In this document: positions 7,344 through 14,992 of the stretch, one piece after another | Layout: every line of letters begins with the position of its first letter | How positions within the stretch are numbered: position 1 is the first letter of the stretch | Assembly: GCA_009779195.1 (NCBI GenBank) | Contig: WRET01000036.1 | Span: forward strand, 1 to 32,669 | Direction of reading: 5' to 3' | DNA from: Micrococcales bacterium | GTDB taxonomy: Bacteria > Actinomycetota > Actinomycetes > Actinomycetales > Cellulomonadaceae | DNA: 32,669 bases | Notes under the pieces: generated by a model | Told to the model about the DNA's origin: nothing | Databases searched by the model: none | The model's input: the letters and a program-made list of their open reading frames with translations, nothing else | Made by a program: the position numbers and the translations under genes

Positions 7344-8328
7344 CGTCAGCATCCCTTCGGATCGTGATCTGGCCGGACTCCTCCAGGCGCCGGATGCCCT
7401 GGACGATCTGTGCACGTGCTTCTTCCACCTGCGACAGGCGCACAGGCCCGAGCAGGTCGATCTCTTCGACCAGGTTCTCGCGCGCCCGTTCGGACAGGTT
7501 GCGCAAGATGGTCTCGCTGACCTCGTCGGGCGCACCCTTCATGGCCAGCGCCAGCTCGCCGGTCTCCACGTTGCGCAGCACCAGCTGCACGGCGCGGTCT
7601 TCGAGGACGACGACGTCGGTGAAGACGAACATCATGGAGCGGACCTCGTCGGCCAGGCTCTCGTCGCGGTCTTTGAGACCTTCGAGGATGAGCTTCTCGG
7701 TCGTCGGGTCGGCCCGGTTGATGATGTCGACCAGCGGCTGGACCCCACCGACCGCGGTGGTCTCGCGCGGGGCCAGCACCGCTGACGCCTTGCGCTGCAA
7801 CGAGTCGGCGACGATCTGCACAGCGTCGGGAGTAGCGCGTTCCATCAGGGCGATACGGTGCGCGGTGTCGGCCTGCTCTGCGGGAGGCAGACCCGCCATG
7901 ATCGCCGAGGCCTGCTCGGGGCGCAGGTGCGCCAGCACCAACGCGATGGTCTGCGGGTGCTCGCCAGACAGCAGCGAGACGACCTGGCGCGCGTCGGCCG
8001 AACGCAGGAACTCGAACGGGTCCCCGGCCAGGTGCGACAGCAGCCGCTCCATCATGGTCGCGGCCTGCTCGGAGCCCAGGGAGGCTTCCAGCAGGTGCTG
8101 GGCCAGCCCGGCACCGCCGCCGAGACCAGGACCGATCGCCGAGACGATGTAGAACTCTTCGAGCACCTCGTCGGCCAAGGCCTGGTCGATGTGCTCCAGG
8201 CGCAAGATCTCCGCAGTGAGCTCTTCGACCTCGGACACCTCCAGCTTGGACATGATGCGCGCGGCGCGCTCCTTGCCCAGCTGCAGCAGCAGGGTGGCCG
8301 CCTTCTGCGACCCGGTCAGCATGTTCAT
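7327..8328 (-). CDS. fliG: Flagellar motor switch protein FliG
   Basis: 333 residues. FliG forms the upper C-ring on FliF, contacts the stator MotA and sets torque and rotation direction. MNMLTGSQKAATLLLQLGKE is a standard FliG start. HPQTIALVLAHLRPEQASAI is the conserved EHPQTIA motif of the middle domain. Near the C-terminus are MMFVFTDVVVLEDRAVQLVL (the M(F)xF hinge) and ALAMKGAPDEVSETILRNLS followed by ERARENLVEEIDLLGPVRLS, which carry the torque-helix charged residues (Lys/Asp/Glu/Arg). Length matches the family. The start codon overlaps the fliF stop by 4 bases (ATGA). Confidence 0.98.
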   Translation of the reverse strand: MNMLTGSQKAATLLLQLGKERAARIMSKLEVSEVEELTAEILRLEHIDQALADEVLEEFYIVSAIGPGLGGGAGLAQHLLEASLGSEQAATMMERLLSHLAGDPFEFLRSADARQVVSLLSGEHPQTIALVLAHLRPEQASAIMAGLPPAEQADTAHRIALMERATPDAVQIVADSLQRKASAVLAPRETTAVGGVQPLVDIINRADPTTEKLILEGLKDRDESLADEVRSMMFVFTDVVVLEDRAVQLVLRNVETGELALAMKGAPDEVSETILRNLSERARENLVEEIDLLGPVRLSQVEEARAQIVQGIRRLEESGQITIRRDADDELVV

Positions 8329-9902
8329 CGCCGCCCGCTCTCAGCCATCCAGCCACGCAGGAGGTCGGCGACCTCTTCGGGCTGGTCGTCAGCCAGCGCG
8401 GCGATCTGCTCGCGCTTGTTCACGATCGGGTCCGGCTCGGAGGCCGGCTCCAGCTCGGGCAGCAACGGGGCGGCCTCGAGCAGCGCCACCTCAGGCTCGG
8501 CGGCTTCGAGGTTGCCCAGGTCCAGCGCCTCACGGCGGGACTTGCGCGACCGGCGGCCCATCAAGACCAGCATGATGACGACGGCGAGCAGGACCAGCGC
8601 TGTGATGATGATCTGCTTGACGAGGTTGCGTGTCGCCTCGGCCTTCGCCTCAGCCTCAGCTTTGGCCAGGGCGGCCTCGGCGGCTTCGGCGGTGGTGGTG
8701 TCGAACGGCAGACGCTGCACCGACAAGGTGTCGCCACGGTCGACGTCGATACCAGCGGCGGCGGCGATCGCCGACTCCAGAGCGACCAGGTCCAGCTTGC
8801 CTGCGGTCGCCGAGTCCAGCACCACAGACACCGACTGGCGCTCGACGCCACCGGGGGCGGCCTGGGTCACCTCAGTGGTCTTGCCCACGGCGTTGGTGAC
8901 GTCTTCGCTGGTGGAACGGTAGTTCCCGTCGCCGTTGCCAGCCCCGCCAGGTACGGCGATGTTGTCCGGACCGAGCACGCCAGTCGCACCGTCGCCACCT
9001 TGGCCGTACTCCTCGGTACGGGTCGACGAGGCCAGCGGCGGGACGCCTTCTTGGGCCTGGTACGACTCGACGGTCCGCTTGGTGGCGTCGTAGTTGAGCT
9101 TGGCGGAGGTGGTCACGGTGACGTTCTGGGCCCCGACGAGCGGGTCGAGCAGGCTGTGCACCGATGCGGAGACCTTCGCCTCGTAGTCGTTGGTCTGCTG
9201 GTCGGCCATGGCGCCGCCCACCCCAGAACCGCCGACGGTCGACAGCACCTGGCCGTCAGCGTCGATGACTGCGACGTGGCCCGGTTCCATACCGGGCACC
9301 GCGGCGGAGACCAGGTGGATGATGGCCTGCACCTGGCTGGCCGCCAGCGGTTTGGTCCCTACCTGGCGGACGAACACCGACGCGGTGGGGTTCTGCTTGT
9401 GGGAGGAGAACACTGTCTCTTCGGGGATGGCCAGCTTGACCGACGCGGAAGCGACCCCGTCCATGGCGGTGATGGTCTTGGCGAGCTCGCCTTCCATCGC
9501 ACGCTGGTAGGTGGTCTGCTCCTGGAACTGGGTCGATGTGGCCGACAGCCCGTCGAGCAGGGAGTACCCGGCGCCGTCAGCGTCCTTGGGCAGGCCCTTG
9601 GCGGCCAGCGCGATCCGCTCGGAGTACACCTTGTCGGTGGGGACCAAGACGGTGGAACCACCGTCGGCCAGCTCGTAGCTCACGCCGTCGGCCTGCAGCT
9701 GGTCGACCACGGCGGAGGCGTCGGCGCCGGAGAGCCCGGAGAACAGCGGGGTCATCGTCGGCTTGGACATCCACCCGAAGACGGCGACCGCTGCCACGAC
9801 GATCCCCGCGGCAGCGAGGACGGCGAACACCCGCTGGGCGAGTGTGAACTGCTTGACCGCGGTGAGGATGCGGTCCAGTGCAGGTTTTAGCTGGGCGGGC
9901 AT
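8325..9902 (-). CDS. fliF: Flagellar MS-ring protein FliF
   Basis: 525 residues. It is the membrane ring on which rotor and export gate assemble. TM1 is near residues 24-45 (RVFAVLAAAGIVVAAVAVFG). It is followed by the ring-building motifs LFSGLSGADASAVVDQL, VPTDKVYSERIALAAKGLPK and EGELAKTITAMDGVASASVK with LAIPEE, the YscJ/FliF N-domain. KPLAASQVQAIIHLVSAAVP with GMEPGHVAVIDADGQVLS is the RBM3-type signature. TM2 lies near residues 438-460 (IIITALVLLAVVIMLVLMGR). The C-terminal tail (REQIAALADDQPEEVADLLR GW) is the FliG-binding helix. The fliE stop and fliF start share one base (TGATG). Confidence 0.98.
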   Translation of the reverse strand: MPAQLKPALDRILTAVKQFTLAQRVFAVLAAAGIVVAAVAVFGWMSKPTMTPLFSGLSGADASAVVDQLQADGVSYELADGGSTVLVPTDKVYSERIALAAKGLPKDADGAGYSLLDGLSATSTQFQEQTTYQRAMEGELAKTITAMDGVASASVKLAIPEETVFSSHKQNPTASVFVRQVGTKPLAASQVQAIIHLVSAAVPGMEPGHVAVIDADGQVLSTVGGSGVGGAMADQQTNDYEAKVSASVHSLLDPLVGAQNVTVTTSAKLNYDATKRTVESYQAQEGVPPLASSTRTEEYGQGGDGATGVLGPDNIAVPGGAGNGDGNYRSTSEDVTNAVGKTTEVTQAAPGGVERQSVSVVLDSATAGKLDLVALESAIAAAAGIDVDRGDTLSVQRLPFDTTTAEAAEAALAKAEAEAKAEATRNLVKQIIITALVLLAVVIMLVLMGRRSRKSRREALDLGNLEAAEPEVALLEAAPLLPELEPASEPDPIVNKREQIAALADDQPEEVADLLRGWMAESGRR

Positions 9903-10213
9903 CAGGCGTTCATCCTCATGATCTCGTGAAACGCTTCGATGGCTTTGTTGCGCAGCGCGGCGGTCAGCTCAAGCTGGGTCGCCGACTGGGCTGCTGCGAT
10001 GGTGTAGTTGTGCACGTCGTCAAGGTCGCCAGTCACTGCGGCGACGGCCAGGGCGTTGGTGTTGGACTGCGCGGCCTGCAGCGCGTCGACCCCGGCTGCG
10101 ACCGAGGCGAACTGGCTGGCAGAGGTGCCCGCGCCCGCGCTGGACGCGCCGTACAGACCTGGAAGATAGCTCGGCGATACCGCTGAGACGCCGCTCACGG
10201 GCAAGACGGTCAT
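9902..10213 (-). CDS. fliE: Flagellar hook-basal body complex protein FliE
   Basis: 103 residues. FliE is the adaptor between the MS ring/export gate and the proximal rod, and an early export substrate without a cleaved signal. The C-terminal half carries the family pattern: VTGDLDDVHNYTIAAAQSAT followed by QLELTAALRNKAIEAFHEIM RMNA, ending in the conserved Ile-Met-Arg-Met motif. It follows flgC with a stop/start overlap and precedes fliF with the same arrangement, which is the standard flgB-flgC-fliE-fliF order. Confidence 0.96.
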   Translation of the reverse strand: MTVLPVSGVSAVSPSYLPGLYGASSAGAGTSASQFASVAAGVDALQAAQSNTNALAVAAVTGDLDDVHNYTIAAAQSATQLELTAALRNKAIEAFHEIMRMNA

Positions 10214-10614
10214 TATGCCTTTCCAATCTGCAGTGCTGCTTCGTAGGCGGCTTTGGCCCTGTCGACGACGGCGGCATTAGCTTGGTATCCGCGCTGGGCC
10301 ATGATCAGCTGGGTCATCTGCGACGCCATGTCGATGCTCGGGTATTTCACGTAACCACCGGCGTCGGCCAGGGGGTTGGTCGGTTCGTAGACCATGCGCC
10401 CGGTGGTGTCGCCTGACAGCAGCGCCGCACGCACCTGGACGCCACCGTTGCCACGCGTGATCTCCTGGGCCTGGATGTAGCGGGCCTGGAAGGCGTCCTC
10501 AGACGTGGGGGTCGCCGTGTTGGCGTTGGCGAGGTTGTCCGAGACCGCGTCGAGCCACTTGCGCATGACATCCATGCCCGTGCCGGCGACGCCGATCGCT
10601 CCGAAGGTGGTCAT
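10213..10614 (-). CDS. flgC: Flagellar proximal rod protein FlgC
   Basis: 133 residues from ATG 10614, which shares a base with the flgB stop. FlgC is a proximal rod subunit exported by the flagellar apparatus. The N-terminus MTTFGAIGVAGTGMDVMRKW is followed by LDAVSDNLANANTATPTSED AFQ, the flagellar rod-protein signature. The middle contains MVYEPTNPLADAGGYVKYPS, typical of FlgC. The C-terminus has IDMASQMTQLIMAQRGYQAN AAVVDRAKAAYEAALQIGK. The length is that of the family. Confidence 0.97.
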   Translation of the reverse strand: MTTFGAIGVAGTGMDVMRKWLDAVSDNLANANTATPTSEDAFQARYIQAQEITRGNGGVQVRAALLSGDTTGRMVYEPTNPLADAGGYVKYPSIDMASQMTQLIMAQRGYQANAAVVDRAKAAYEAALQIGKA

Positions 10615-10961
10615 CAGCCTGTCCTCATTGCTGTGCGCAGGGCGGCGAACTGGCCGTTCATGGCCTGGGTCGCCAGGGTGTAGCGCAGGTTGGTGTCGAT
10701 GTTGGAAATGACCTCGGTGTCGAGGTTGACGTTGTTGCCGTCGAGGCGGGTCGGCTCGAGGCTGCGGCTGGTGGTGGCCCGCGCAGCACCGTGACCAGCG
10801 GCGACAGCACCCTTCAGAGCGTCCTCGAAGCGCACACGCTGAGCGTGGTACCCGGGGGTCTGGAGGTTCGCGATGTTGTTCGCGATAGCACGCTGCCGCT
10901 GGGCGAGCGCGTCGAGCGCGCTGTTCATAGCCACAGCTGTCACTGAGTCGAACAAGCCCAT
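10614..10961 (-). CDS. flgB: Flagellar proximal rod protein FlgB, first gene of the operon
   Basis: 115 residues from ATG 10961 (MGLFDSVTAVAMNSALDALA), with GAGGGA nine bases upstream. A longer in-frame reading to 11072 has no family support. It has the rod-protein signature QRQRAIANNIANLQTPGYHA QRVRFEDAL, then VNLDTEVISNIDTNLRYTLA TQAMNGQFAALRTAMR. FlgB is the most proximal rod subunit. No minus-strand gene is visible within about 900 bases upstream, so the operon promoter should lie in 10962-11860. No convincing sigma-factor box could be picked out there. A loose dyad, GGCCGAT (10992-10998) and ATCGGCC (11038-11044), lies in the leader. Confidence 0.96.
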   Translation of the reverse strand: MGLFDSVTAVAMNSALDALAQRQRAIANNIANLQTPGYHAQRVRFEDALKGAVAAGHGAARATTSRSLEPTRLDGNNVNLDTEVISNIDTNLRYTLATQAMNGQFAALRTAMRTG

Positions 10962-11177
10962 TGCTCGTGGTCCCTCGTTGTGAGGTTCGATGGCCGATCC
11001 CTGGCCGCTTAGCGAGCTGTCCGTGCTCACCGCGACCATCGGCCTTCCCAGGTGACGGCGTAGGCCATTCACCCACCCAGCCCAAGAAGAACGTCCCAGT
11101 CGTCCGGTTCACCGACCCGCGATCACTCGTGTGGCCCGCGACGTCCTTGACACGCAAAACCGTCCCACCGAGCGTTA

Positions 11178-11205
11178 CCCCACCCCCTCCCGCCCCCAAA
11201 ACCCC
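11178..11205 (-). other. G-quadruplex motif in the flagellar leader/promoter region
   Basis: On the minus strand five G runs (4, 5, 3, 5 and 4 G) occur in 28 bases. The loops are TTTT, C, A and T, an unusually compact pattern. It lies about 220 bases upstream of the flgB start on the coding strand of the operon, so it could act in DNA near the promoter or in the mRNA leader if transcription starts further up. Confidence 0.6.
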
Positions 11206-11317
11206 AGGCCATGCCCCACTTTTCCGCGCCACAAACCGCGCCAGAAGCTGTTCAATGTCGCGTCCGGAACCTCATTACCACCCCTCCCGCACAGCGCAAC
11301 CGGAACTCGCATGGGCA

Positions 11318-11349
11318 CCCCTCCCCGGCCCCCGGTGCCCTGCCACCCC
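11318..11349 (-). other. Second G-quadruplex motif upstream of flgB
   Basis: On the minus strand there are runs GGGG, GGG, GGGGG, GGGG and GGGG with loops of 5, 4, 2 and 1 bases. It lies on the same strand as the first motif and 113 bases further from flgB. Loops are longer, so it is weaker by the usual rules. Confidence 0.5.
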
Positions 11350-11386
11350 AGTGTGTGCGTAGCCCACCCCGCCCTGTGCTCCCCGC

Positions 11387-11448
11387 CCACGTTCACTCTG
11401 GTCGAGGCCGTTCACAAAGGTGAACGGCCTCGACCAGAGTGAACGTGG
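11387..11448. repeat. Perfect 29-bp inverted repeat with a 4-base loop
   Basis: The arms at 11387-11415 and 11420-11448 are exact reverse complements, separated by AAAG. Each arm itself begins and ends with GTTCAC-like hexamers (GTTCAC at 11391-11396 and 11410-11415). It is not next to a stop codon, and no T tract follows on either strand, so an ordinary terminator is unlikely. A REP/REPIN-type palindromic element of the sort moved by Y1 (RAYT) transposases, or a protein-binding cruciform, fits better. No transposase is near. Confidence 0.85.
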
Positions 11449-11822
11449 TCGTCAAGGAACTAGGCTCGGGGTCTCGGGGCGACCACCCCTTCCCTTGTCG
11501 AGGCGATCGTGACCGTGAACGCGTCCACCTACTCGCCTGTGTCGTCGACGCTTCCCTCCTTCCGCCATTGGCCTCGCATCCGTCATCGCCTCGGTCCCAG
11601 CCAGCCACGTGACAGCGAGGGCCACGACTGTCCGTCGGGCACGTGCAGACAAGCTCGGCCCTGAGGCCCAAGCCCGTGTGGCCCCTGCCTGCGGCCCAAC
11701 ACGTGACGCCAGCGCGTGAGGGATCCGGCCCCCGGACTCGCAGGGTGAGCATCGCTATCCTGTGCCACTCGCCGACGCCATCGGTGGCAACGCCTCCGCC
11801 ACCATCCGCTGACTCGGACACC

Positions 11823-11894
11823 ATAGTGACATCCTTAGTGACACTAATGACATCTGCTTGGCGTTAGTGACATCCTCGGGTATGTTAGTGACAT
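11823..11894 (+). promoter_or_regulatory. Leaderless promoter with iterated TTAGTGACAT operator boxes
   Basis: TTGGCG (11858-11863), a 17-base spacer and TATGTT (11881-11886) form a good -35/-10 pair, and the ATG at 11893 follows the -10 box by 6 bases. The transcript should therefore be leaderless, in keeping with the absence of a Shine-Dalgarno. Boxes similar to TTAGTGACAT occur at 11823-11832, 11835-11844, 11845-11853 (TAATGACAT), 11864-11873 (in the spacer) and 11885-11894 (overlapping the -10 edge and start codon). The last two are exactly 21 bases, two DNA turns, apart. Inverted TGTCACT copies follow inside the gene (about 11901 and 11913). The pattern suggests autorepression by the C-terminal helix-turn-helix of the encoded protein. 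Confidence 0.7.
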
Positions 11895-13326
11895 GGATCT
11901 TGTCACTGTGGTGTCACTGTTGCGGAGCGAGGGCAGCGACACAGCTGGTGTGGAGGCGAAGTCGGCCCGCGGTGGCTTGCCGGACGGTCTGGTGAACCTG
12001 CTGTCGGGATTCGCAAACCGGCCAGGTGGGGGCATGATCTTGCTGGGGATCGACGAGAGCCAGGGGTTCGCGGCGTGCCCGGTGTACGACACCAAGAAGG
12101 CCCAGCAGGCGGTCGTCTCGATGGCCCGCCAGGCGTTGAAGCCGTCGGTGCAGGTCATCACCGATGTCGTGGCGTTCGAGGGGGAGCAGGTCGTGGTCCT
12201 TGGGGTGCTGGAGGCACCAGCAGCGGGCAAACCGGTACGGGTGATCGCCTCTGGCCAGGCGTACCTGCGTCAGTACGACGGGACCTACCCGCTGTCCGAG
12301 CTAGAAGAGCAGGCGTTCGTCGCTGCCAGGACCCAGCCGCTGTACGACCGTGACCCGGTGGCGGGTTCGTCGATGTCGGACCTGGACGTGGCGGCGGTGG
12401 CCTCGTTCGTGCGGACGCGGCGGGCGCATTCGTCGGTGTTCTCCGGCTGGAGCGACAGCGAGCTGCTCGCCCACGCGGGGGTCGTGACCGCCGAGGGGGA
12501 GGTGAGCGTCGCAGGCCTGCTCGCGCTGGGGGTGTTTCCGCAGCGCTTCTTCCCCAGCCTGTCGATCCAGGCGTCGAGCTGGAGCGGCAGACGGTCGCGT
12601 TCGGCGGTCCTGGACTCGGCGGTGATCGAGGGGCCGGTGGCCTCGATGCTCGACGACGCCCAGGCGTGGGTGGCCCGCAACACCGCGACCGCCCTCGTCG
12701 AACGTGACGGGAACGTCCACGACGAGCCACAGTTCCCGCCCCGGGCAGTGCGTGAGCTGGTCGCCAACGCGTTGGTCCACCGTGACTTGGGACCGTACGC
12801 CCTGGGCAGGTACGTGAGCCTGGTCCTCGAGCCCGGTCGTCTGACCATCACCAACCCCGGCGGCCTGTACGGGGTCAGCGTCGAAGCGCTGGGCCACACC
12901 GACTCGAGCCTGCGCAACGCGTCGCTGGCTTCGGTCCTGCTCTCCGTCCAGTCCCCGTCTGGTGGCCGAGTCATCGAACGCCTTGGCTCTGGGATCCCCG
13001 CCGCCCGGGACGCGATGCGCCGGGCGAGCCTTCCCGACCCGCAGTTCCACGACACAGGAATTACCTTCGCAGCGGTCCTGTCCTCCGCGCCCCCGCCCGT
13101 GGCCCGCATGACTGCGCCTTTGACCAAGACCCAGTCCACGGTGGCCACAACACTCGCCAAAGGTCCCGCGACCGTCGCGGAAGTCTCCGAGCGAACCGGT
13201 CTGACACCCCGGCAGGTCCGCCACGCCCTGGCGTCGTTGACCGAGGCCGATATGGTCACCACTGATGGGAGCGGCCGCAACGTCCGCCATTCCCTGCGCC
13301 CAAACAGCAGGCTCACCGCCGCATAG
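11893..13326 (+). CDS. AlbA_2 (Schlafen-type) / HATPase-like ATP-binding protein with C-terminal winged helix
   Basis: 477 residues. The N-terminus (TAGVEAKSARGGLPDGLVNL, then LSGFANRPGGGMILLGIDES) is the AlbA_2/Schlafen-type domain (old COG2865), with the ANRPGG-ILLG core. PQFPPRAVRELVANALVHRD near residues 278-297 carries the N-box Asn of a GHKL/HATPase_c_4 fold. GRLTITNPGGLYGVSVEALG and IERLGSGIPAARDAMRRASL follow as the usual distal motifs. Residues about 415-470 (TVAEVSERTGLTPRQVRHAL ASLTEADMV) are a winged helix. These proteins are widespread predicted regulators or stress/defence factors of unclear ligand. It is a single gene with its own leaderless promoter and operator-like boxes, between the flagellar operon and a field of toxin-antitoxin remnants. 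The start is fixed by the promoter geometry. Confidence 0.88.
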   Translation: MDLVTVVSLLRSEGSDTAGVEAKSARGGLPDGLVNLLSGFANRPGGGMILLGIDESQGFAACPVYDTKKAQQAVVSMARQALKPSVQVITDVVAFEGEQVVVLGVLEAPAAGKPVRVIASGQAYLRQYDGTYPLSELEEQAFVAARTQPLYDRDPVAGSSMSDLDVAAVASFVRTRRAHSSVFSGWSDSELLAHAGVVTAEGEVSVAGLLALGVFPQRFFPSLSIQASSWSGRRSRSAVLDSAVIEGPVASMLDDAQAWVARNTATALVERDGNVHDEPQFPPRAVRELVANALVHRDLGPYALGRYVSLVLEPGRLTITNPGGLYGVSVEALGHTDSSLRNASLASVLLSVQSPSGGRVIERLGSGIPAARDAMRRASLPDPQFHDTGITFAAVLSSAPPPVARMTAPLTKTQSTVATTLAKGPATVAEVSERTGLTPRQVRHALASLTEADMVTTDGSGRNVRHSLRPNSRLTAA

Positions 13327-13447
13327 CGATACTCGAGCAGCCCGGCGAACTCGCTGGCACACCACGCCGTCGTACCAGACCACAGAAGTTGCTCGAAGAC
13401 CATCGTTGCCTGCCGACTCGTTGAACCTGCTGGCCAGACCACCAGTA

Positions 13448-13720
13448 CCAGTCGGTTGCCTGGAGGTTGGGGACGTGGGCGAACACATGGTCGTGGGTGA
13501 CCAGGACGGCGCCGAGCTCGGTGGCGTGGGCGGTGATGAGCAGATCGTGGAGGGCGACCGTGGTGCCGGTGCGTTCCAGGTGTGCTCGTAGGGTGCCGTA
13601 GGTCTTGGCGGTCTGGGACGTCCAGCCGACGACGTCGACGCGGGCGCAGAACTCGTAGACGGCTGTGGTGACACCGTGACCAGCGCTGGGAAGTACGGGC
13701 CCATCGGCTTGCCGGGGTAA
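13448..13720 (-). pseudogene. Remnant of a VapC-type PIN toxin (C-terminal part only)
   Basis: Read on the minus strand, about 13657 down to 13448 gives YEFCARVDVVGWTSQTAKTY, then GTLRAHLERTGTTVALHDLL ITAHATELGAVLVTHDHVF, then AHVPNLQATDW. This is the C-terminal half of a VapC/FitB-type PIN domain, with the conserved DLLI-AHA-ELGA-LVT-D-F series and terminal DW. The N-terminal strand with the first catalytic Asp and the conserved Glu is missing. Directly upstream in the same frame is the stop codon of the next gene (13721). The frame runs on past the normal end, without a proper stop, into the end of the 11893-13326 gene. I read it as a decayed toxin gene; no antitoxin partner is recognisable. 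Confidence 0.75.
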
Positions 13721-14167
13721 CTACTCGTCTTCCCAGAGGGCCTCGAAGTCGGGGATGGCGTCGATGCTGGACGACCTGCCGAGGGCGAAGGACTCCAGGC
13801 GAGCCAGCTCGTCGGCAGGAAGGGCGTGACCCGTCGCCTCGCACATGGCGCGGATCGCTGCATACCCCACGGTCGCCGGGGTCGTGTCCAAGGGATGCCC
13901 TTTGATCTCGTGGACGGTGACCGCCCACCAGCCAGGAACCCGCGCGAGCACGTAGGCGATCCCGGCGAAGCACGCGACCTCCAGCTCGCGCCAGGAGAAC
14001 CTGCCCTCGTCGTACCCCGCGACGACGACGGACTCACCCTGAGCCGGGCCCGCGCTCAGTTCGACAACGGCGAAACGCGGGAGCCCGTCGCGCTGCTGGG
14101 CGATGCGATAACGAGACGTGCTGACGCCGGGCTGGCGATGCTTAGGCTTCTGACTGCCGGAAACCAT
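13721..14167 (-). CDS. Hypothetical protein, unknown family
   Basis: 148 residues (MVSGSQKPKHRQPGVSTSRY ... SSIDAIPDFEALWEDE). The beginning is basic. The middle reads GPAQGESVVVAGYDEGRFSW, then RELEVACFAGIAYVLARVPG and WWAVTVHEIKGHPLDTTPAT, and the end is acidic. There is no signal peptide, membrane segment or catalytic motif I recognise. The ATG (14167) lies just after a stop at 14169, so it may be coupled to a small upstream frame. Directly downstream lies the VapC-like remnant in the same frame, which raises the possibility that this is an antitoxin-like or fused partner gene; that is speculation. Codon usage looks like a real gene. Confidence 0.6.
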   Translation of the reverse strand: MVSGSQKPKHRQPGVSTSRYRIAQQRDGLPRFAVVELSAGPAQGESVVVAGYDEGRFSWRELEVACFAGIAYVLARVPGWWAVTVHEIKGHPLDTTPATVGYAAIRAMCEATGHALPADELARLESFALGRSSSIDAIPDFEALWEDE

Positions 14168-14168
14168 A

Positions 14169-14369
14169 TCAACCTTCCAGGTCGGGACCGTCGGCCAGCA
14201 GGACGACCAAGCCAGCCGCGTCGAGGACGGACATGCCTCGTGGACTCACGTCGATCACCACTTCTTCGTCACGGCACGACGGTCCGAGCCTATCCGGCCA
14301 CCGACGAGTCCAGGTCGTCTGCTGAAGGTGCAAGACCCACACTGGCGAGATCGACTTCGTCGCCGTCAA
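14169..14369 (-). CDS. Possible small ORF upstream of the 148-residue gene
   Basis: 66 codons from ATG 14369, or fewer from an internal GTG. The distal part (DEEVVIDVSPRGMSVLDAAG, then LVVLLADGPDLEG) looks like coding sequence, and its TGA is one base from the next ATG. The proximal third runs antisense to the DUF4143-type remnant (14299-14520), so the true start is probably internal, and the gene may be a 5'-truncated relic. No family recognised. Low confidence. Confidence 0.3.
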   Translation of the reverse strand: MTATKSISPVWVLHLQQTTWTRRWPDRLGPSCRDEEVVIDVSPRGMSVLDAAGLVVLLADGPDLEG

Positions 14370-14520
14370 GGACGGCCTCCCTCCGCTACCTCCAGGTCAC
14401 CTACCTGCTGGCCACTTCGCCGACCAATAGTTCGGCGCCTTCCAGCCTCTGACCGACAACCACCCCGCTACGTCATCAGCTCCGACCCCATCACGGCCTC
14501 CCGCTACGCATTTCTGGCTC
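14299..14520 (+). pseudogene. Frameshifted C-terminal remnant of an AAA/DUF4143 ATPase (COG1373 type)
   Basis: The pieces of a recognisable C-terminus are spread over three plus-strand frames: QVVC-stop-RCKTHTGEIDF followed by VAVKDG (about 14311-14373), then LRYLQVTYLLA (about 14380-14412), then FGAFQPLTDNHP (about 14430-14465), then RYVISSDPITASR (about 14467-14505). Members of the COG1373/DUF4143 family end with a TNTGEVDFVA strand, a Y-QVAYLL strand, an EREF--L--I-DN-PKYVLSLDPI stretch and a short tail. The order and spacing fit well. At least one premature stop and two or three frameshifts separate the parts. The ATPase domain and the rest are absent upstream, where unrelated minus-strand ORFs lie. 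Confidence 0.7.
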
Positions 14521-14569
14521 CTCATCGACCCACCGATCGGCCTTACCTGACGCCGGGAGGAGACAACTC

Positions 14570-14992
14570 TCAGGTGGTGGGGCCCATCCGCAGGGTCTCG
14601 ACGGGCTGGTTGGTGATCGCGGCGATCAGGTCGAAATCTTTGTCTGTGTGCAAGACGGTCAGGCCGGCCAGCTCGGCGGTGGCAGCGACCAGCAGGTCTG
14701 GGATGGATGCTGCACGGTGCTGGCCGCGGTCGGTCAGTGCCATCTGGACGGCCACGGCCCGACGTTCGGCGGCCGGGGTGAGGTATTCCAGGGGCATCGC
14801 CACCAGCGGCGGCCCTGTCGTCTCCTGTTCGGCGTCGGTGATGGTGCGGAAGCTGAAACCGATCTCCAGGCGGGTCACGGTGCTGATGCGCACCAGGCCC
14901 CGTTCGACACGCGACGCCCACTCCTTCGCGTCCGGGGACGTCCCGAGCCGTACGTAGGCGGACTTGTCGACGAGCCAGGTCGTCACCGCCAT
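14570..14992 (-). CDS. vapC: VapC-family PIN-domain toxin (RNase)
   Basis: 140 residues: [20 protein letters not shown]. The first PIN Asp is in LVDKSAY (residue 9). Glu in [10 protein letters not shown] (near residue 43), Asp in [12 protein letters not shown] (near 98) and Asp in [12 protein letters not shown] (about 116-119) complete the acidic site. Length and motif spacing are those of functional VapC toxins, which are Mg-dependent RNases cutting tRNA or rRNA. It overlaps the vapB stop by 10 bases, the common antitoxin-first arrangement, so the two are translationally coupled. Nothing suggests damage. The cellular target cannot be deduced. Confidence 0.92.
   Translation of the reverse strand: MAVTTWLVDKSAYVRLGTSPDAKEWASRVERGLVRISTVTRLEIGFSFRTITDAEQETTGPPLVAMPLEYLTPAAERRAVAVQMALTDRGQHRAASIPDLLVAATAELAGLTVLHTDKDFDLIAAITNQPVETLRMGPTT

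Larger units (their letters stand above)
10962..11822. other. Long non-coding interval upstream of flgB
   Basis: About 860 bases without a protein I can support. The left half (11150-11390) is strongly C-rich on the plus strand, which makes the flagellar sense strand G-rich with two quadruplex motifs. A perfect hairpin lies at 11387-11448. The right half (11450-11820) shows no recognisable gene or remnant in either direction. The flg operon promoter should be somewhere in the left half. Open frames here look like composition-driven shadows. Confidence 0.6.

Noticed and set aside
10962..11060. Sigma-28-type flagellar promoter (GCCGATGG near 11037-11044)
   Set aside because: The -10-like GCCGAT is present, but no TAAA-like -35 lies about 15 bases upstream. 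It could equally be part of the loose dyad.
11387..11448. Rho-independent terminator
   Set aside because: No T tract follows on either strand, and no gene ends within 400 bases.
12285..13973. Long minus-strand ORF opposite the AlbA_2 regulator
   Set aside because: Arg/Pro-rich shadow translation. Only the PIN remnant, in another frame, is recognisable in this area.
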